Assembly: GCA_036377055.1 (NCBI GenBank)
Contig: DASUZD010000084.1
Span: 1 to 20,376, forward strand
Direction of reading: 5' to 3'
From: DASUZD01 sp036377055
GTDB lineage: Bacteria; Actinomycetota; Thermoleophilia; Gaiellales; Gaiellaceae
Length of the DNA stretch: 20,376 nucleotides
The translations under genes and the position numbers were made by a program. The notes under the pieces are model-generated. The model was given only the letters and a program-made list of their open reading frames with translations, did not search any database and was not told the DNA's origin. Each line of letters opens with the position of its first letter. Position 1 is the first letter of the stretch. Shown one piece after another: positions 6,975 through 14,186 of the stretch.

Positions 6975-6999
6975 GGGGACAGACCCCGCCGGCTTGAAC
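6975..6999 (+). repeat. single GGGGACAGACCCC repeat copy after the tRNA
   Basis: The core GGGGACAGACCCC (6975-6987) followed by GCCGGCTTGAAC matches the extended consensus of the arrays. It begins 31 bases after the tRNA end, in the same orientation as array 1. It might serve as a weak stem-loop at the tRNA 3' end, but the 4-bp stem alone is too weak to be a terminator. Confidence 0.8.
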
Positions 7000-7023
7000 A
7001 GCCATGCGGGCACGGGCTCCTCG

Positions 7024-7029
7024 TAGGAT
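7024..7029 (+). promoter_or_regulatory. -10 box TAGGAT of the phosphofructokinase gene
   Basis: TAGGAT ends 9 bases before the ATG at 7039. There is no Shine-Dalgarno, so a leaderless or nearly leaderless message is likely. Confidence 0.45.
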
Positions 7030-7038
7030 CACGAGACC

Positions 7039-8082
7039 ATGCGCGTCGGGATCCTCACAGGCGGCGGCGACTGCCCTGGGCTGAACGCCGTCATCCGCGC
7101 CGTCGGGCGCCGGTCGTTCACGCGCGGCTGGGAGGTGATCGGCGTCCGCGAGGGCTGGCGGGGCCTCGTCGACGGGATCTTCATGCCGCTCGGGCCGCGG
7201 GAGATCTCGGGGCTGCTTCCGCGAGGCGGAACGATCCTCGGGACGACGAGGACAAATCCTTACAAGGTCGACGGGGGTGTCGAGCGCGTCCTCGAGCACT
7301 TCGAGCGCGAGGGGCTGGACGCGCTCGTCGCGATCGGCGGCGAGGACACGCTCGGCGTCGCGGCCCGCCTCTTCGCGGAGCACGACTTCCCGGTCGTGGG
7401 CGTCCCCAAGACGATCGACAACGACCTGTCCGCGACCGACTACACCTTCGGCTTCGACACGGCCGTCTGGGTGGCGACCGAGGCGATCGACCGCCTCCAC
7501 ACGACGGCGGAGTCGCACAACCGCGTCATGGTCGTCGAGGTGATGGGCCGCCACACCGGCTGGATCGCCGTCATGAGCGGGATCGCCGGGGGCGCCGACG
7601 TCATCCTCATCCCCGAGCAGCCGATGACGGTCGAGGCGGCCTGCGCCGAGATTCAGAAACGACACCAGCTCGGGAAGGACTTCTCGATCGTCGTCGTCAG
7701 CGAGGGCTACGAGCTCACGTACGAGTCGGGGGAGTCGCGGCTCGTCGCCGGCGAGGCGCGCGCATCCGACCAATTCGGCCACGTCCTGCTCGGCGGCGTC
7801 GGCGACGCGCTCGCGCACGAGATCGAGGAGCGCACCGGCTTCGAGTCGCGCGTCACAGTGCTCGGCCACGTCCAGCGCGGCGGGACTCCGACGCCGCGCG
7901 ACCGCGTCCTCGCGACCCGTTACGGGCTCAAGGCCGCCGACCTCGTCGCGACCGGTCAGTTCGGCCGGATGGCGGCGCTCCGCGGCGACAGCATCGTCGA
8001 CGTCTCGCTCGAGGAGGCGACGGCGCAGCTGAAGACGGTGCCGGACGACTGGTACGCGGTCGCGAAGGCCTTCTTCGGCTAG
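7039..8082 (+). CDS. 6-phosphofructokinase, group III, probably pyrophosphate-dependent
   Basis: This cytoplasmic glycolytic enzyme of 347 residues phosphorylates fructose-6-phosphate. The phosphate-binding N-terminus GILTGGGDCPGLN (4-16), the catalytic PKTIDND (123-129, base D127) and MGRHTGW (169-175) are all intact. The donor is suggested by two positions. The family numbering Gly104, required for ATP, is Asp here (D103 in GGEDTLG), and K124 precedes TIDND. The Asp/Lys pair is the signature of PPi-using actinobacterial enzymes, where a Glu before the Asp is also common. A PPi enzyme would be reversible and could serve gluconeogenesis. The start is ATG with a -10 box close upstream. It ends two bases from the convergent aminopropyltransferase-like gene. 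I leave the symbol blank because pfkA and pfp cannot be distinguished without an assay. Confidence 0.93.
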   Translation: MRVGILTGGGDCPGLNAVIRAVGRRSFTRGWEVIGVREGWRGLVDGIFMPLGPREISGLLPRGGTILGTTRTNPYKVDGGVERVLEHFEREGLDALVAIGGEDTLGVAARLFAEHDFPVVGVPKTIDNDLSATDYTFGFDTAVWVATEAIDRLHTTAESHNRVMVVEVMGRHTGWIAVMSGIAGGADVILIPEQPMTVEAACAEIQKRHQLGKDFSIVVVSEGYELTYESGESRLVAGEARASDQFGHVLLGGVGDALAHEIEERTGFESRVTVLGHVQRGGTPTPRDRVLATRYGLKAADLVATGQFGRMAALRGDSIVDVSLEEATAQLKTVPDDWYAVAKAFFG

Positions 8083-8084
8083 CG

Positions 8085-9695
8085 CTAGTCCAGAAGCAGC
8101 GCGTCCGTAGGCGCGTAGTCGTCCGCGAGGAGCGGCACGTCGTCGGTCCGAATCACGCCAGGCGCCCGGTCGCGGATCGCACCGCCCAGATCCGGGAGGA
8201 GCGGATTCGCGCGCCGCATCCGCTGCCACCGCTCGGCGAGGAAGCTCGTGGCGGGCGGCGGCCGGTCGGAAGCGACGAGGATCAGGTTCCGGACGTCGAT
8301 GTCGCCGGTGTCGCCAGCCTCCTTCACAGGGTGCACCACCACCGTCGGGAAGACCGAGCCGTACGTCCGGGCGAGCGAGCGAAAGAGGCGCGAGTCGGGG
8401 CCGGCGAGCGCGCCGACGACGTTCACGACGACCACGCCGCCCGGCCGCAGGCGCTCGTGGACGAGCTCGAGGAACTCACGCGTCGTCAGGTGAAACGGGA
8501 TCGAGTCGGCGTAGAACGCGTCGATCACGATCACGTCCCAGCGCTCGGAGTGCCGGTCGAGATAGCGCCGGCCGTCCTCGACGGCGACGCGCAGGCGCGG
8601 GCTTCGCGGCAGCGCGAAGTACCGCCGCGCGACGTCCACCACCACCGGATCGAGCTCGGCGACCTGGATCCGCAGGCGCGGCATGTCGCGCCAGAAGCGC
8701 TTCGGCGCCGAGCCGCCGCCGGGGCCGATGAAGAGGACGTCGCGCGCGCTCGGCTCGTACGCGAGCCCGAGGTCGAGGCAGTCCGTGTAGCGGAAGCGCG
8801 TCCGAAACGGGTGGCCGAGCATCATCCCGCTCTGGAACGAGCTGTCGAAGCGCAGGTAGCGCGACTCGGTGTCGTCGGCGACGGTGATCCGGTGGTAGCG
8901 CGACTCCTTGCGGAAGACGACCTTCAGATCCGACGACGCGACGGGCTCGGACGCCGTCCGCTCGCGCTGGAGCCGGTAGAGCGGCGACCAGTTCCGCGCC
9001 TCGACACCCGAGAGCGTGCCTCCCGCCTCGGGTGCGAGCGCGACCGCAGCGACCGCCGCGACGGCCAGCGCGGCGAGGCCGACGAGCGACGGCAGCACGA
9101 GGCGCTGCGCGAGCGCGAAGAGCGTCGCGGCTGCGAACAGCGCCGCTGCCCCGAATCCGAGCAGCTGGTCGGTCCCGTAGTCGGGCACGAGCCAGAACGC
9201 GGTCGCGAAGGTGCCCGCGATCGACCCCGCGGTCGAGATCGCGAAGAGGCGCCCGGCCGAGCGCCCGAGCGTCGTCACCGAGCGCGTGACCAGGCGAACC
9301 GCGATCGGCGACACCGTCGCGAGCACGACGCTCGGCGGCCCGAACAGGACGATTGCGGCGACGAGCGGGTCCGCGCGCGGGCCGGGGTCCCAGCGAACGA
9401 TCGCCTCGAGCACGGGGTCGTCCACGAACGGGATCGCGAGGACGCCGGCCGCGCCGAGGCCGAGCGCGCCGAGCATGAGCAGCGGGCTCGGGACGCGGTC
9501 GGCGACCGCGCCGCCGAGCCAGTAGCCGATCGAGAGGCCCGTCAGGACGACGCCGATCAGCGCGCCCCACACGTAGAGCGAGCTCCCGAAGAAGGGCGCG
9601 AGCACGCGGCTGGCGGCGATCTCGAGCCCGAGCAGCACGGCGCCCGCGACGAAGACGGCGACGCCGAAGCCGAGCCGGCTCGTGCGCCCGGTCAC
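8085..9695 (-). CDS. membrane-anchored spermidine synthase-like protein
   Basis: This 536-residue protein has about seven hydrophobic segments in residues 1-222, followed by a spermidine-synthase-type Rossmann domain from about 255. The nucleotide-binding loop is LFIGPGGGSAPKRF (321-334), the acidic strand end is AELDP (346-350), then EDGRRYL (373-379) and DVIVIDAFYADSIPFHLTTREF (387-408). This architecture is the 'fused transporter-like/spermidine synthase' family. Its substrate is not known, and many members probably do not make spermidine. The GTG start overlaps the stop of the upstream methyltransferase (GTGA). It is the last gene of a four-gene minus-strand set and its stop is two bases from the convergent phosphofructokinase stop. 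Confidence 0.85.
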   Translation of the reverse strand: MTGRTSRLGFGVAVFVAGAVLLGLEIAASRVLAPFFGSSLYVWGALIGVVLTGLSIGYWLGGAVADRVPSPLLMLGALGLGAAGVLAIPFVDDPVLEAIVRWDPGPRADPLVAAIVLFGPPSVVLATVSPIAVRLVTRSVTTLGRSAGRLFAISTAGSIAGTFATAFWLVPDYGTDQLLGFGAAALFAAATLFALAQRLVLPSLVGLAALAVAAVAAVALAPEAGGTLSGVEARNWSPLYRLQRERTASEPVASSDLKVVFRKESRYHRITVADDTESRYLRFDSSFQSGMMLGHPFRTRFRYTDCLDLGLAYEPSARDVLFIGPGGGSAPKRFWRDMPRLRIQVAELDPVVVDVARRYFALPRSPRLRVAVEDGRRYLDRHSERWDVIVIDAFYADSIPFHLTTREFLELVHERLRPGGVVVVNVVGALAGPDSRLFRSLARTYGSVFPTVVVHPVKEAGDTGDIDVRNLILVASDRPPPATSFLAERWQRMRRANPLLPDLGGAIRDRAPGVIRTDDVPLLADDYAPTDALLLD

Positions 9696-10165
9696 CGGCG
9701 GGCGACGATGAGCGCGGCGCTCTCCGGCGTCGTGAGGATCTCGACGCCGACGGCGCGCGGGTGCGAGAGCCAGAGCTCGCGCACCGGGTCAGGGCCGGGC
9801 CAGTCGGGCGTGAGGTCGTCCATCACGAGGAGGCCGCCTGGCACGACGAGCTCCAGGATCGTCGAATCCGTCTTCGTCTCCCGGCCGCCGCCGTCGACGA
9901 AGACGACCTCGAACGGCGCCCGCGGCTGCAGGACGTCGCGCCAGTCGCCGAGGAGAAGCTCCACGTTCGCGAGCGGCGCCAGCCTCTCTCGCGCCGCGGC
10001 CGCTCGCTCCGGATCGACTTCGACGGTGACCAGCGACCGCGCCGTCGACGCGATCGCCTCGGCTCCAGCGCCGTAGGCGGTCCCGATCTCGGCCGTGCGA
10101 TGGCCCGCAGCGAGGACGGCGAGCAGGCGGTGCACCTCGGGGAGCGAGTCGGCGCCGCCCGTCAC
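9692..10165 (-). CDS. small class I SAM-dependent methyltransferase (O-methyltransferase-like)
   Basis: This 157-residue cytoplasmic protein has motif I TAEIGTAYGAG (24-34), the acidic strand TVEVDPE (47-53), LLLGDWRDVL (70-79), and the catalytic-type VVFVDGG (87-93) followed by GGLLVMDD. The pattern resembles catechol/caffeoyl-CoA-type O-methyltransferases, but it is short because the usual N-terminal helices are missing. The GTG start overlaps the upstream stop (GTGA), and its own stop overlaps the next gene (GTGA), so translation is coupled on both sides. The methyl acceptor is unknown. Neighbours suggest an envelope or polyamine-related role, which is inference only. Confidence 0.75.
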   Translation of the reverse strand: MTGGADSLPEVHRLLAVLAAGHRTAEIGTAYGAGAEAIASTARSLVTVEVDPERAAAARERLAPLANVELLLGDWRDVLQPRAPFEVVFVDGGGRETKTDSTILELVVPGGLLVMDDLTPDWPGPDPVRELWLSHPRAVGVEILTTPESAALIVARR

Positions 10166-11583
10166 AAGAGCTCCGCGAGCGGGAACGACCGGTGCGCGCG
10201 AGGTGGCACGAGGAAGTTCTGGCGGTGCGTGGCGCGCAGCACCGAGTTGAAGCCCTGCCCGCGCGCGCGCGGCGGGAACCGGAGGTGCGTTCCGTCCGGA
10301 AGCACCCCGTCCATCGCGAGCCGCGACCGGTGGAAGTCGTCGCTCGTCGGGTGGAAGACGGCGAAGTGGATTCCGGCCTGAGGCGTCGAGGCCATCCCGT
10401 CGCGCTTCGGCTCGGCGCTCCAGAAGAACGGGTTGTCGAGCGTGTTGAAGTCGACGCGCTGCGGGATGGCGGTGCCCTTGGCGTACACGGTGCCGTCCTC
10501 CGCGACGTGGTCGGCGCGCAGCCTGGACGCGGTCTGGATCGCGGCGGAGTGCCCGATCGCGCCGTCGCGACGGTACGTCGACTCGACCCGCGCCTCGCTC
10601 GAGACGTCCTCCGGCGCCTGGCGAAGCGTCTGCTGGTCGGGCCGCGCGGGCTGGCCCGGACGGAACGCGGTATCGACACGCTCGCGGAAGTCGAAGTTCA
10701 GGTACCAGGCCTCGAGGTCCTCGAAGAGGTGCGAGACGTGCATTGTCGTGCCGTGACTGAAGTAGCCCCCGCGAAGGTCGACGAAGCCGAGCGTCTCGAA
10801 GTTCACGATCTGCGGCGGCCCGAGCGCGGCCTTCTGGGTCGACGTGAACCCGAGAAAGAGCTGCGCCGTCTCCGGGATCAGGTCGGCGCCGGGGACGCCC
10901 GCGGCCATCGCCATCTGCTTCGGCAGGCTCTGGCGCCCGCCGAACCCGCCGCCGACGAAGCCCTTGCGAATCGATGTCGGCTTCAGGATCCCGTCGAGGG
11001 CGCCGCCGAAGATCGCCTTCCTCGCGGCGTCGACGTGGTCGCGGGAGTCGCTGCGTAGGTGCACGGCGAGGTCGTTCTGCTCGAGCAGGACGTCCTGCGG
11101 GTCGCTCGGGAAGCGGATCGCGTCGAGGAGGACGCTGACCGTCCGCCGTTTCGTCGTCGACGCGCGGCGGTCGATCGGCAGGTGCCGCCTCGCGAGGCCC
11201 GGCACGTAGCGGTCGAAGTACGGGCGGCCCCAGACGACGGCCAGGCCGAGGCCCGCGGGATTCGCGGGGAACCGGCGCTCCAGGCCCGCGAGCACGTGCT
11301 CGAGCTCGGCCTGAGCCTGGCGGAGCGCCTTGCGGTTCGTATCGGCGGTCACCCGCGCCGTGACGACCTCGTGGTGGAGCGGCGGGACGACGACCTCGAC
11401 CCCGTCGACCTCGACGATCTCGATTCCGCCGAGGACGTGCTGCTCGGCGCGCGGGGGGTGCGTGTCGGTCGCGGTGCGCTCGGCCGGCGAGCCCGCGAGC
11501 CGGTCGACGAGCTCGTAGATCCCGGCCGCGCCGAGCGCCCCCGTCGCGGCACCGGCCAGCGCCTGTCGTCGCGTCAGGCGCAC
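10162..11583 (-). CDS. Tat-exported DyP-peroxidase-like protein, catalytic Asp apparently missing
   Basis: A twin-arginine signal (RLTRRQALAG, 2-11, then a hydrophobic stretch to about 24) directs this 473-residue protein across the membrane folded. The remainder resembles the DyP heme peroxidase superfamily in layout: LAVVWGRPYFDRY (114-126), FPSDPQDVLLEQNDLAVHL (158-176), GFGG..SLPKQ (213-223), GGYF...MHVSHLFEDLEAW (272-293) and a terminal AGIHFAVFHPTSDDFHRSRLAMDG. Where DyP enzymes have GFKDGT, with the catalytic Asp, this protein reads GFTSTQ (245-250). H345 (GHSAAIQ) could be the heme ligand. The relationship was judged by eye and is uncertain. The start is the GTG one base after the stop of the upstream lipoprotein gene; the longer open frame is read-through of that gene's antisense-free neighbour frame and lacks the signal. 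Confidence 0.6.
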   Translation of the reverse strand: MRLTRRQALAGAATGALGAAGIYELVDRLAGSPAERTATDTHPPRAEQHVLGGIEIVEVDGVEVVVPPLHHEVVTARVTADTNRKALRQAQAELEHVLAGLERRFPANPAGLGLAVVWGRPYFDRYVPGLARRHLPIDRRASTTKRRTVSVLLDAIRFPSDPQDVLLEQNDLAVHLRSDSRDHVDAARKAIFGGALDGILKPTSIRKGFVGGGFGGRQSLPKQMAMAAGVPGADLIPETAQLFLGFTSTQKAALGPPQIVNFETLGFVDLRGGYFSHGTTMHVSHLFEDLEAWYLNFDFRERVDTAFRPGQPARPDQQTLRQAPEDVSSEARVESTYRRDGAIGHSAAIQTASRLRADHVAEDGTVYAKGTAIPQRVDFNTLDNPFFWSAEPKRDGMASTPQAGIHFAVFHPTSDDFHRSRLAMDGVLPDGTHLRFPPRARGQGFNSVLRATHRQNFLVPPRAHRSFPLAELL

Positions 11584-11584
11584 G

Positions 11585-12211
11585 CTACGGGTTGACGAGC
11601 ACGAGGCTCCGCAACATCCGGTCGAGGTTCCGGACGACCTTTGCGTAGTCGAGCGGTGGCGCGACGTGCTCGCTGATCGTGTAGAGCGACCCACCCCGGC
11701 GCCACGCGTACAGCACGTGCCACTGGTCTGCTCCCTGGTTCACGGTGTAGACGGTTGCGACGATCGGGCCGGCGCGCCTGCGACCGTGCGAGTCGGCGAA
11801 GCACGGGAGCTTCGGATGCCGCACGACGCCGTTCACCGTCTGCGTGTCCTCGCAGGTCGGGATCTTCGTCACCCCCGGGTAGCCGCGGAGGTTCACGTGC
11901 AGCTCGCCGCCCGCGGCGCCGGGCCCGGTCTCCTGCCAGACCCAGCTCTCGAGGTAGCTGCGGTCGGGCGAGACGGCGTCGATGTTGTTCCAGCGGCTGC
12001 CGATCAGGCCGTCGAGCGGGTCCGGCATCCAGGACGGGCAGTAGACGGGAGCGTGGATGCGTCGTGCGAGGCGATGCCAGCCCTTGAGCGCCGCCGGTGC
12101 GCAGCGCGGCTTCGCGGCCGCACGCGCCGCGGGCTCGACCGCCCGCTCGCCGGCGCAGCCGCTCGCCGCAAGTGCGGCCGCGACGAGACCGATCGCCCAG
12201 AGACGCTTCAT
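11585..12211 (-). CDS. small secreted lipoprotein of unknown function
   Basis: The 208-residue product starts MKRLWAIGLVAAALAASGC, a lipoprotein signal with Cys19 in the lipobox AASGC, so it should be anchored outside the membrane. The mature part is rich in Trp and Tyr and contains four further cysteines (in PRCAPAALKGWH, VYCPSW, PTCEDT and LPCFADS), which may form two disulfides. I do not recognise a family. It is the first gene of a coupled set. The next gene, a Tat-exported DyP-like protein, begins one base after its stop, so both products are extracytoplasmic and may work together. The ATG start has a TACCAT -10 box 10 bases upstream and no clear Shine-Dalgarno. Confidence 0.75.
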   Translation of the reverse strand: MKRLWAIGLVAAALAASGCAGERAVEPAARAAAKPRCAPAALKGWHRLARRIHAPVYCPSWMPDPLDGLIGSRWNNIDAVSPDRSYLESWVWQETGPGAAGGELHVNLRGYPGVTKIPTCEDTQTVNGVVRHPKLPCFADSHGRRRAGPIVATVYTVNQGADQWHVLYAWRRGGSLYTISEHVAPPLDYAKVVRNLDRMLRSLVLVNP

Positions 12212-12221
12212 GCGTTCGGAA

Positions 12222-12227
12222 ATGGTA
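12222..12227 (-). promoter_or_regulatory. -10 box TACCAT before the lipoprotein gene
   Basis: On the minus strand TACCAT ends 10 bases before the ATG at 12211, within the 33-base gap after the TrpC-like gene. It suggests that the four-gene set has its own promoter, with a leader of only a few bases. Confidence 0.4.
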
Positions 12228-12244
12228 GACCCGAATCGAAGCGG

Positions 12245-12838
12245 CTACGCGATGCGCGAGGCGTCGCCGGTGAGCTCCCCGACGTCGCCGGCGCCGACGA
12301 TCACCCCGTCGACGCCCGCGCGCTCGAGCACAGCGACGTCGTCGGCGCTCAGGCTGGGGAGCTGCGCGATCGCCAGCTTGCCCGCCGGGACGTCGGGGAG
12401 CAGGTCGAGCACCTGCTCGAGCGGCTCCTCGTCGCCGTCCTCGCGCGCCGCGAGCACGAAGACCTCCGGGTCGAAGTCCTCGAGCGCCGACGCGAGGTGC
12501 TCCTCGTCCTCGATCTGGAGCGCGAGCTCGAACCGGTCGGCGAGCTCGACGTGGGCGTGCTCGACGAGCTCGCGGTCGCGCTCGCCGCGCGCCTCGACGA
12601 GGCACGCGTCGGCCCCCTCGAGCGAGGCGGCGCGCTCGCCGTCCCAGTAGAACAGGATCGGCAACGAGGTCGCCTCCCTGATCGCGCGTAGGTCGCGCTC
12701 GAGTCCGCTCCAGACGAGGACCGCCTCGGCCCCGGCGCCCTCGGCCGTTCGAGCCTCCTCGGGCGCGCCGACGGCGGCCACGAGCGAGATCCCGTCTCCC
12801 TCGGAGATCGCCTGGCTGAAGCGGCGGGAGCCGGTCAC
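12245..12838 (-). CDS. TrpC-like TIM-barrel pseudoenzyme
   Basis: This 197-residue protein resembles indole-3-glycerol-phosphate synthase in layout: RRFSQAI (5-11), ISLVAAV (17-23), LPILFYWDG (59-67), LALQIEDEEHLASALE (105-120), and SLSADDVAVLERAGVDGVIVG (162-182). Real TrpC has VIAEIK, VLRKDF, LVEVHD and SESGI at these places. The catalytic Glu/Lys of strand 1, the Lys of strand 3 and the Glu residues of later strands are replaced here by A, G, Y and Q. It is also 60 or more residues shorter than TrpC. I infer loss of synthase activity; any ligand-binding role is unknown. The GTG start at 12838 is preceded by a TACCAT box 9 bases upstream. The longer open frame upstream is repeat DNA. Acidic composition (many E and D) suits a soluble cytoplasmic protein. 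Confidence 0.6.
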   Translation of the reverse strand: MTGSRRFSQAISEGDGISLVAAVGAPEEARTAEGAGAEAVLVWSGLERDLRAIREATSLPILFYWDGERAASLEGADACLVEARGERDRELVEHAHVELADRFELALQIEDEEHLASALEDFDPEVFVLAAREDGDEEPLEQVLDLLPDVPAGKLAIAQLPSLSADDVAVLERAGVDGVIVGAGDVGELTGDASRIA

Positions 12839-12847
12839 GGACCCGCG

Positions 12848-12853
12848 ATGGTA
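12848..12853 (-). promoter_or_regulatory. -10 box TACCAT before the TrpC-like gene
   Basis: GATACCAT on the minus strand is the same octamer as in front of tRNA-Leu, and ends 9 bases before GTG at 12838. No Shine-Dalgarno is present, so the message is probably leaderless. It lies just outside the second repeat array. Confidence 0.45.
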
Positions 12854-12870
12854 TCGCGCGCCGGGGCGGC

Positions 12871-13092
12871 GGGGACAGACCCCACTGGCCCGAACCACCA
12901 CCACGGCCCGACCGGGAAAAACCCCACCGCCCCGAACCACCACCACGGCCCGACGGGGAAAAACCCCACCGCCCCGAACCACCACCACGCCCCGAAGCTC
13001 CGCCGCCCCAAGGCGGGGACAGACCCCACCGGCCCGAACGACCACCACAGCTCCAAGGTCCTGCTAGGACGGGCGGGGACAGACCCCGCTGG
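12871..13092 (+). repeat. tandem array of GGGGACAGACCCC / GGGGAAAAACCCC repeats (array 2)
   Basis: Cores start at 12872 (GGGACAGACCCC), 12914 and 12956 (GGGAAAAACCCC), 13016 and 13076 (GGGACAGACCCC), at distances of 42, 42, 60 and 60 bases. The first three units share a spacer containing CGAACCACCACCACG. The G and C arms are kept while the five-base centre changes from ACAGA to AAAAA. The array fills most of the 278-base gap between the TrpC-like gene and the next stop at 13117. The 42-base period is a multiple of three, so frames stay open and give repetitive VVVV/GGGVFP-like text that should not be called a protein. Confidence 0.85.
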
Positions 13093-13116
13093 CTCGACGG
13101 ACCACGTCCGCCCGAG

Positions 13117-14097
13117 CTAGTGCTGGCGGCAGAGCTTGTCGACGCCGACGAGCTGGTCGAGCTCCGCGTTCCGCTCCTGCTCGTAGCTGACGTCGGCCGG
13201 GTTCCTGGCGTTGTAGTCGTGGAGCCCGGCGCCGACCCACACCACGTCCGGAGTGACGCCCGGCCCGTTGACCGTGATCCGGTACTTCGACCCGTTGCCG
13301 GGGCCGCGGATCGCGGTGCGGCCCGGCGGGTGGACGTAGCCGCTCTTCGTCGGGTCGAACGGGTAGAAGCCGTAGCAGAAGACCCCCGTCGGGTTGTGCG
13401 CGACAAAGGAGTTCTCGCGTCGCCACCCGGAGCCGTAGGCCGAACCGTACGTGTCCAGATAGAGCAGCCGGCCGTACCCGTCCCTCGGCGCCCCGTACCT
13501 CGTGGTCGAAAAGCCGTAGACGGGGTTCCCGCGGTAGGTCAGCCGACCGAAGATGCTGTGGAAGCGGCCGCCGTAGACCCAGTCGGTGTACGCCTCGATT
13601 CGCGCGAGCGACCCCGTCCAGTGCGAGAGGTGGAGCTCCCATGCGCTCTGCTTCGGAAGCCACGGCGAGAACCCGAGGTCGGGAAGCGGCGCCTGCCAGC
13701 TCTGGAGCGCCCAGTACGAGCCGTCGGCCGCCTTGCACCCGGCGACGAACCACGCGAGCCTCGGCCCGTCGTACCTCCGACACGAGTTCCTGAAGGTCTT
13801 CCAGTAATCCCTTCGGTACTTGCCCCAGCCGCCGGCGTAGTCCCTCTTGAACCTGACCTGCGGGACGTTCGGGTTCGGAGCACGCGCGTCGAGCGCACCC
13901 CAGACGAGCACACGCCGGACACGTCCGCCCACGCGATAGGTGAGCAGCGCCTCGCCCTTCCCGTTGACGGCGAGCCGAACGCCCTGCGCGTTGCGGTCGA
14001 TGAGCTGTGACGAGGCGGCCGGACCGGCAAACAGCGCAGCCGAAACGACGGCGGCGGCGAGCACAGCGACGAGCCGAGTGTGACCGCGGGCGACCAT
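13117..14097 (-). CDS. secreted protein of unknown function
   Basis: The 326-residue product begins with a Sec-type signal (MVARGHTRLVAVLAAAVVS, cleavage probably after the alanines and serines near 28-30). No lipobox or transmembrane anchor follows, so it should be released or wall-associated. The mature protein is rich in Tyr, Trp, Gly and Arg, with two or three possible disulfides (Cys in SCRRYDG, AGCKAAD, FCYGFYP and KLCRQH). LIDRNAQGVRLAVNGKGEAL near the new N-terminus looks like the first strands of a beta-rich fold. I do not recognise a family. The ATG at 14097 has GGAGG directly adjacent (14098-14102), too close to be an ideal binding site. It is divergent from the DUF1707 gene across an 89-base gap and ends next to repeat array 2. 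Confidence 0.75.
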   Translation of the reverse strand: MVARGHTRLVAVLAAAVVSAALFAGPAASSQLIDRNAQGVRLAVNGKGEALLTYRVGGRVRRVLVWGALDARAPNPNVPQVRFKRDYAGGWGKYRRDYWKTFRNSCRRYDGPRLAWFVAGCKAADGSYWALQSWQAPLPDLGFSPWLPKQSAWELHLSHWTGSLARIEAYTDWVYGGRFHSIFGRLTYRGNPVYGFSTTRYGAPRDGYGRLLYLDTYGSAYGSGWRRENSFVAHNPTGVFCYGFYPFDPTKSGYVHPPGRTAIRGPGNGSKYRITVNGPGVTPDVVWVGAGLHDYNARNPADVSYEQERNAELDQLVGVDKLCRQH

Positions 14098-14150
14098 CCT
14101 CCAGATGCGTCATCGACCGCGGACCGGCGCCGGTGCGTCCCTCGGACGAG

Positions 14151-14179
14151 TGGACAGCGCTCGCCGCTTCGCCGAAACT
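14151..14179 (+). promoter_or_regulatory. candidate promoter of the DUF1707 gene
   Basis: TGGACA (14151-14156) and GAAACT (14174-14179) are spaced by exactly 17 bases, and GTG at 14187 follows 7 bases later. The -35 matches TTGACA at five of six positions, while the -10 is poor. If real, the message is leaderless, and this supports the GTG start. Confidence 0.35.
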
Positions 14180-14186
14180 CGATCCT

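Noticed and set aside
6975..6987. The repeat core as an intrinsic terminator for tRNA-Leu
   Set aside because: The stem is only four base pairs and no T-tract follows.
6867..10076. Very long plus-strand open frame (over 1000 codons) across the tRNA, phosphofructokinase and minus-strand genes
   Set aside because: It is out of frame with pfk and antisense to conserved genes; its translation is Arg/Asp/Ala-rich with no motifs. Such frames are common in very GC-rich DNA.
12839..13116. Coding extension of the TrpC-like gene into repeats with VVVVRGGGVFP-like peptides
   Set aside because: The frame stays open only because the repeat period is 42 bases, and the domain begins after the GTG at 12838, which has a promoter-like box before it.
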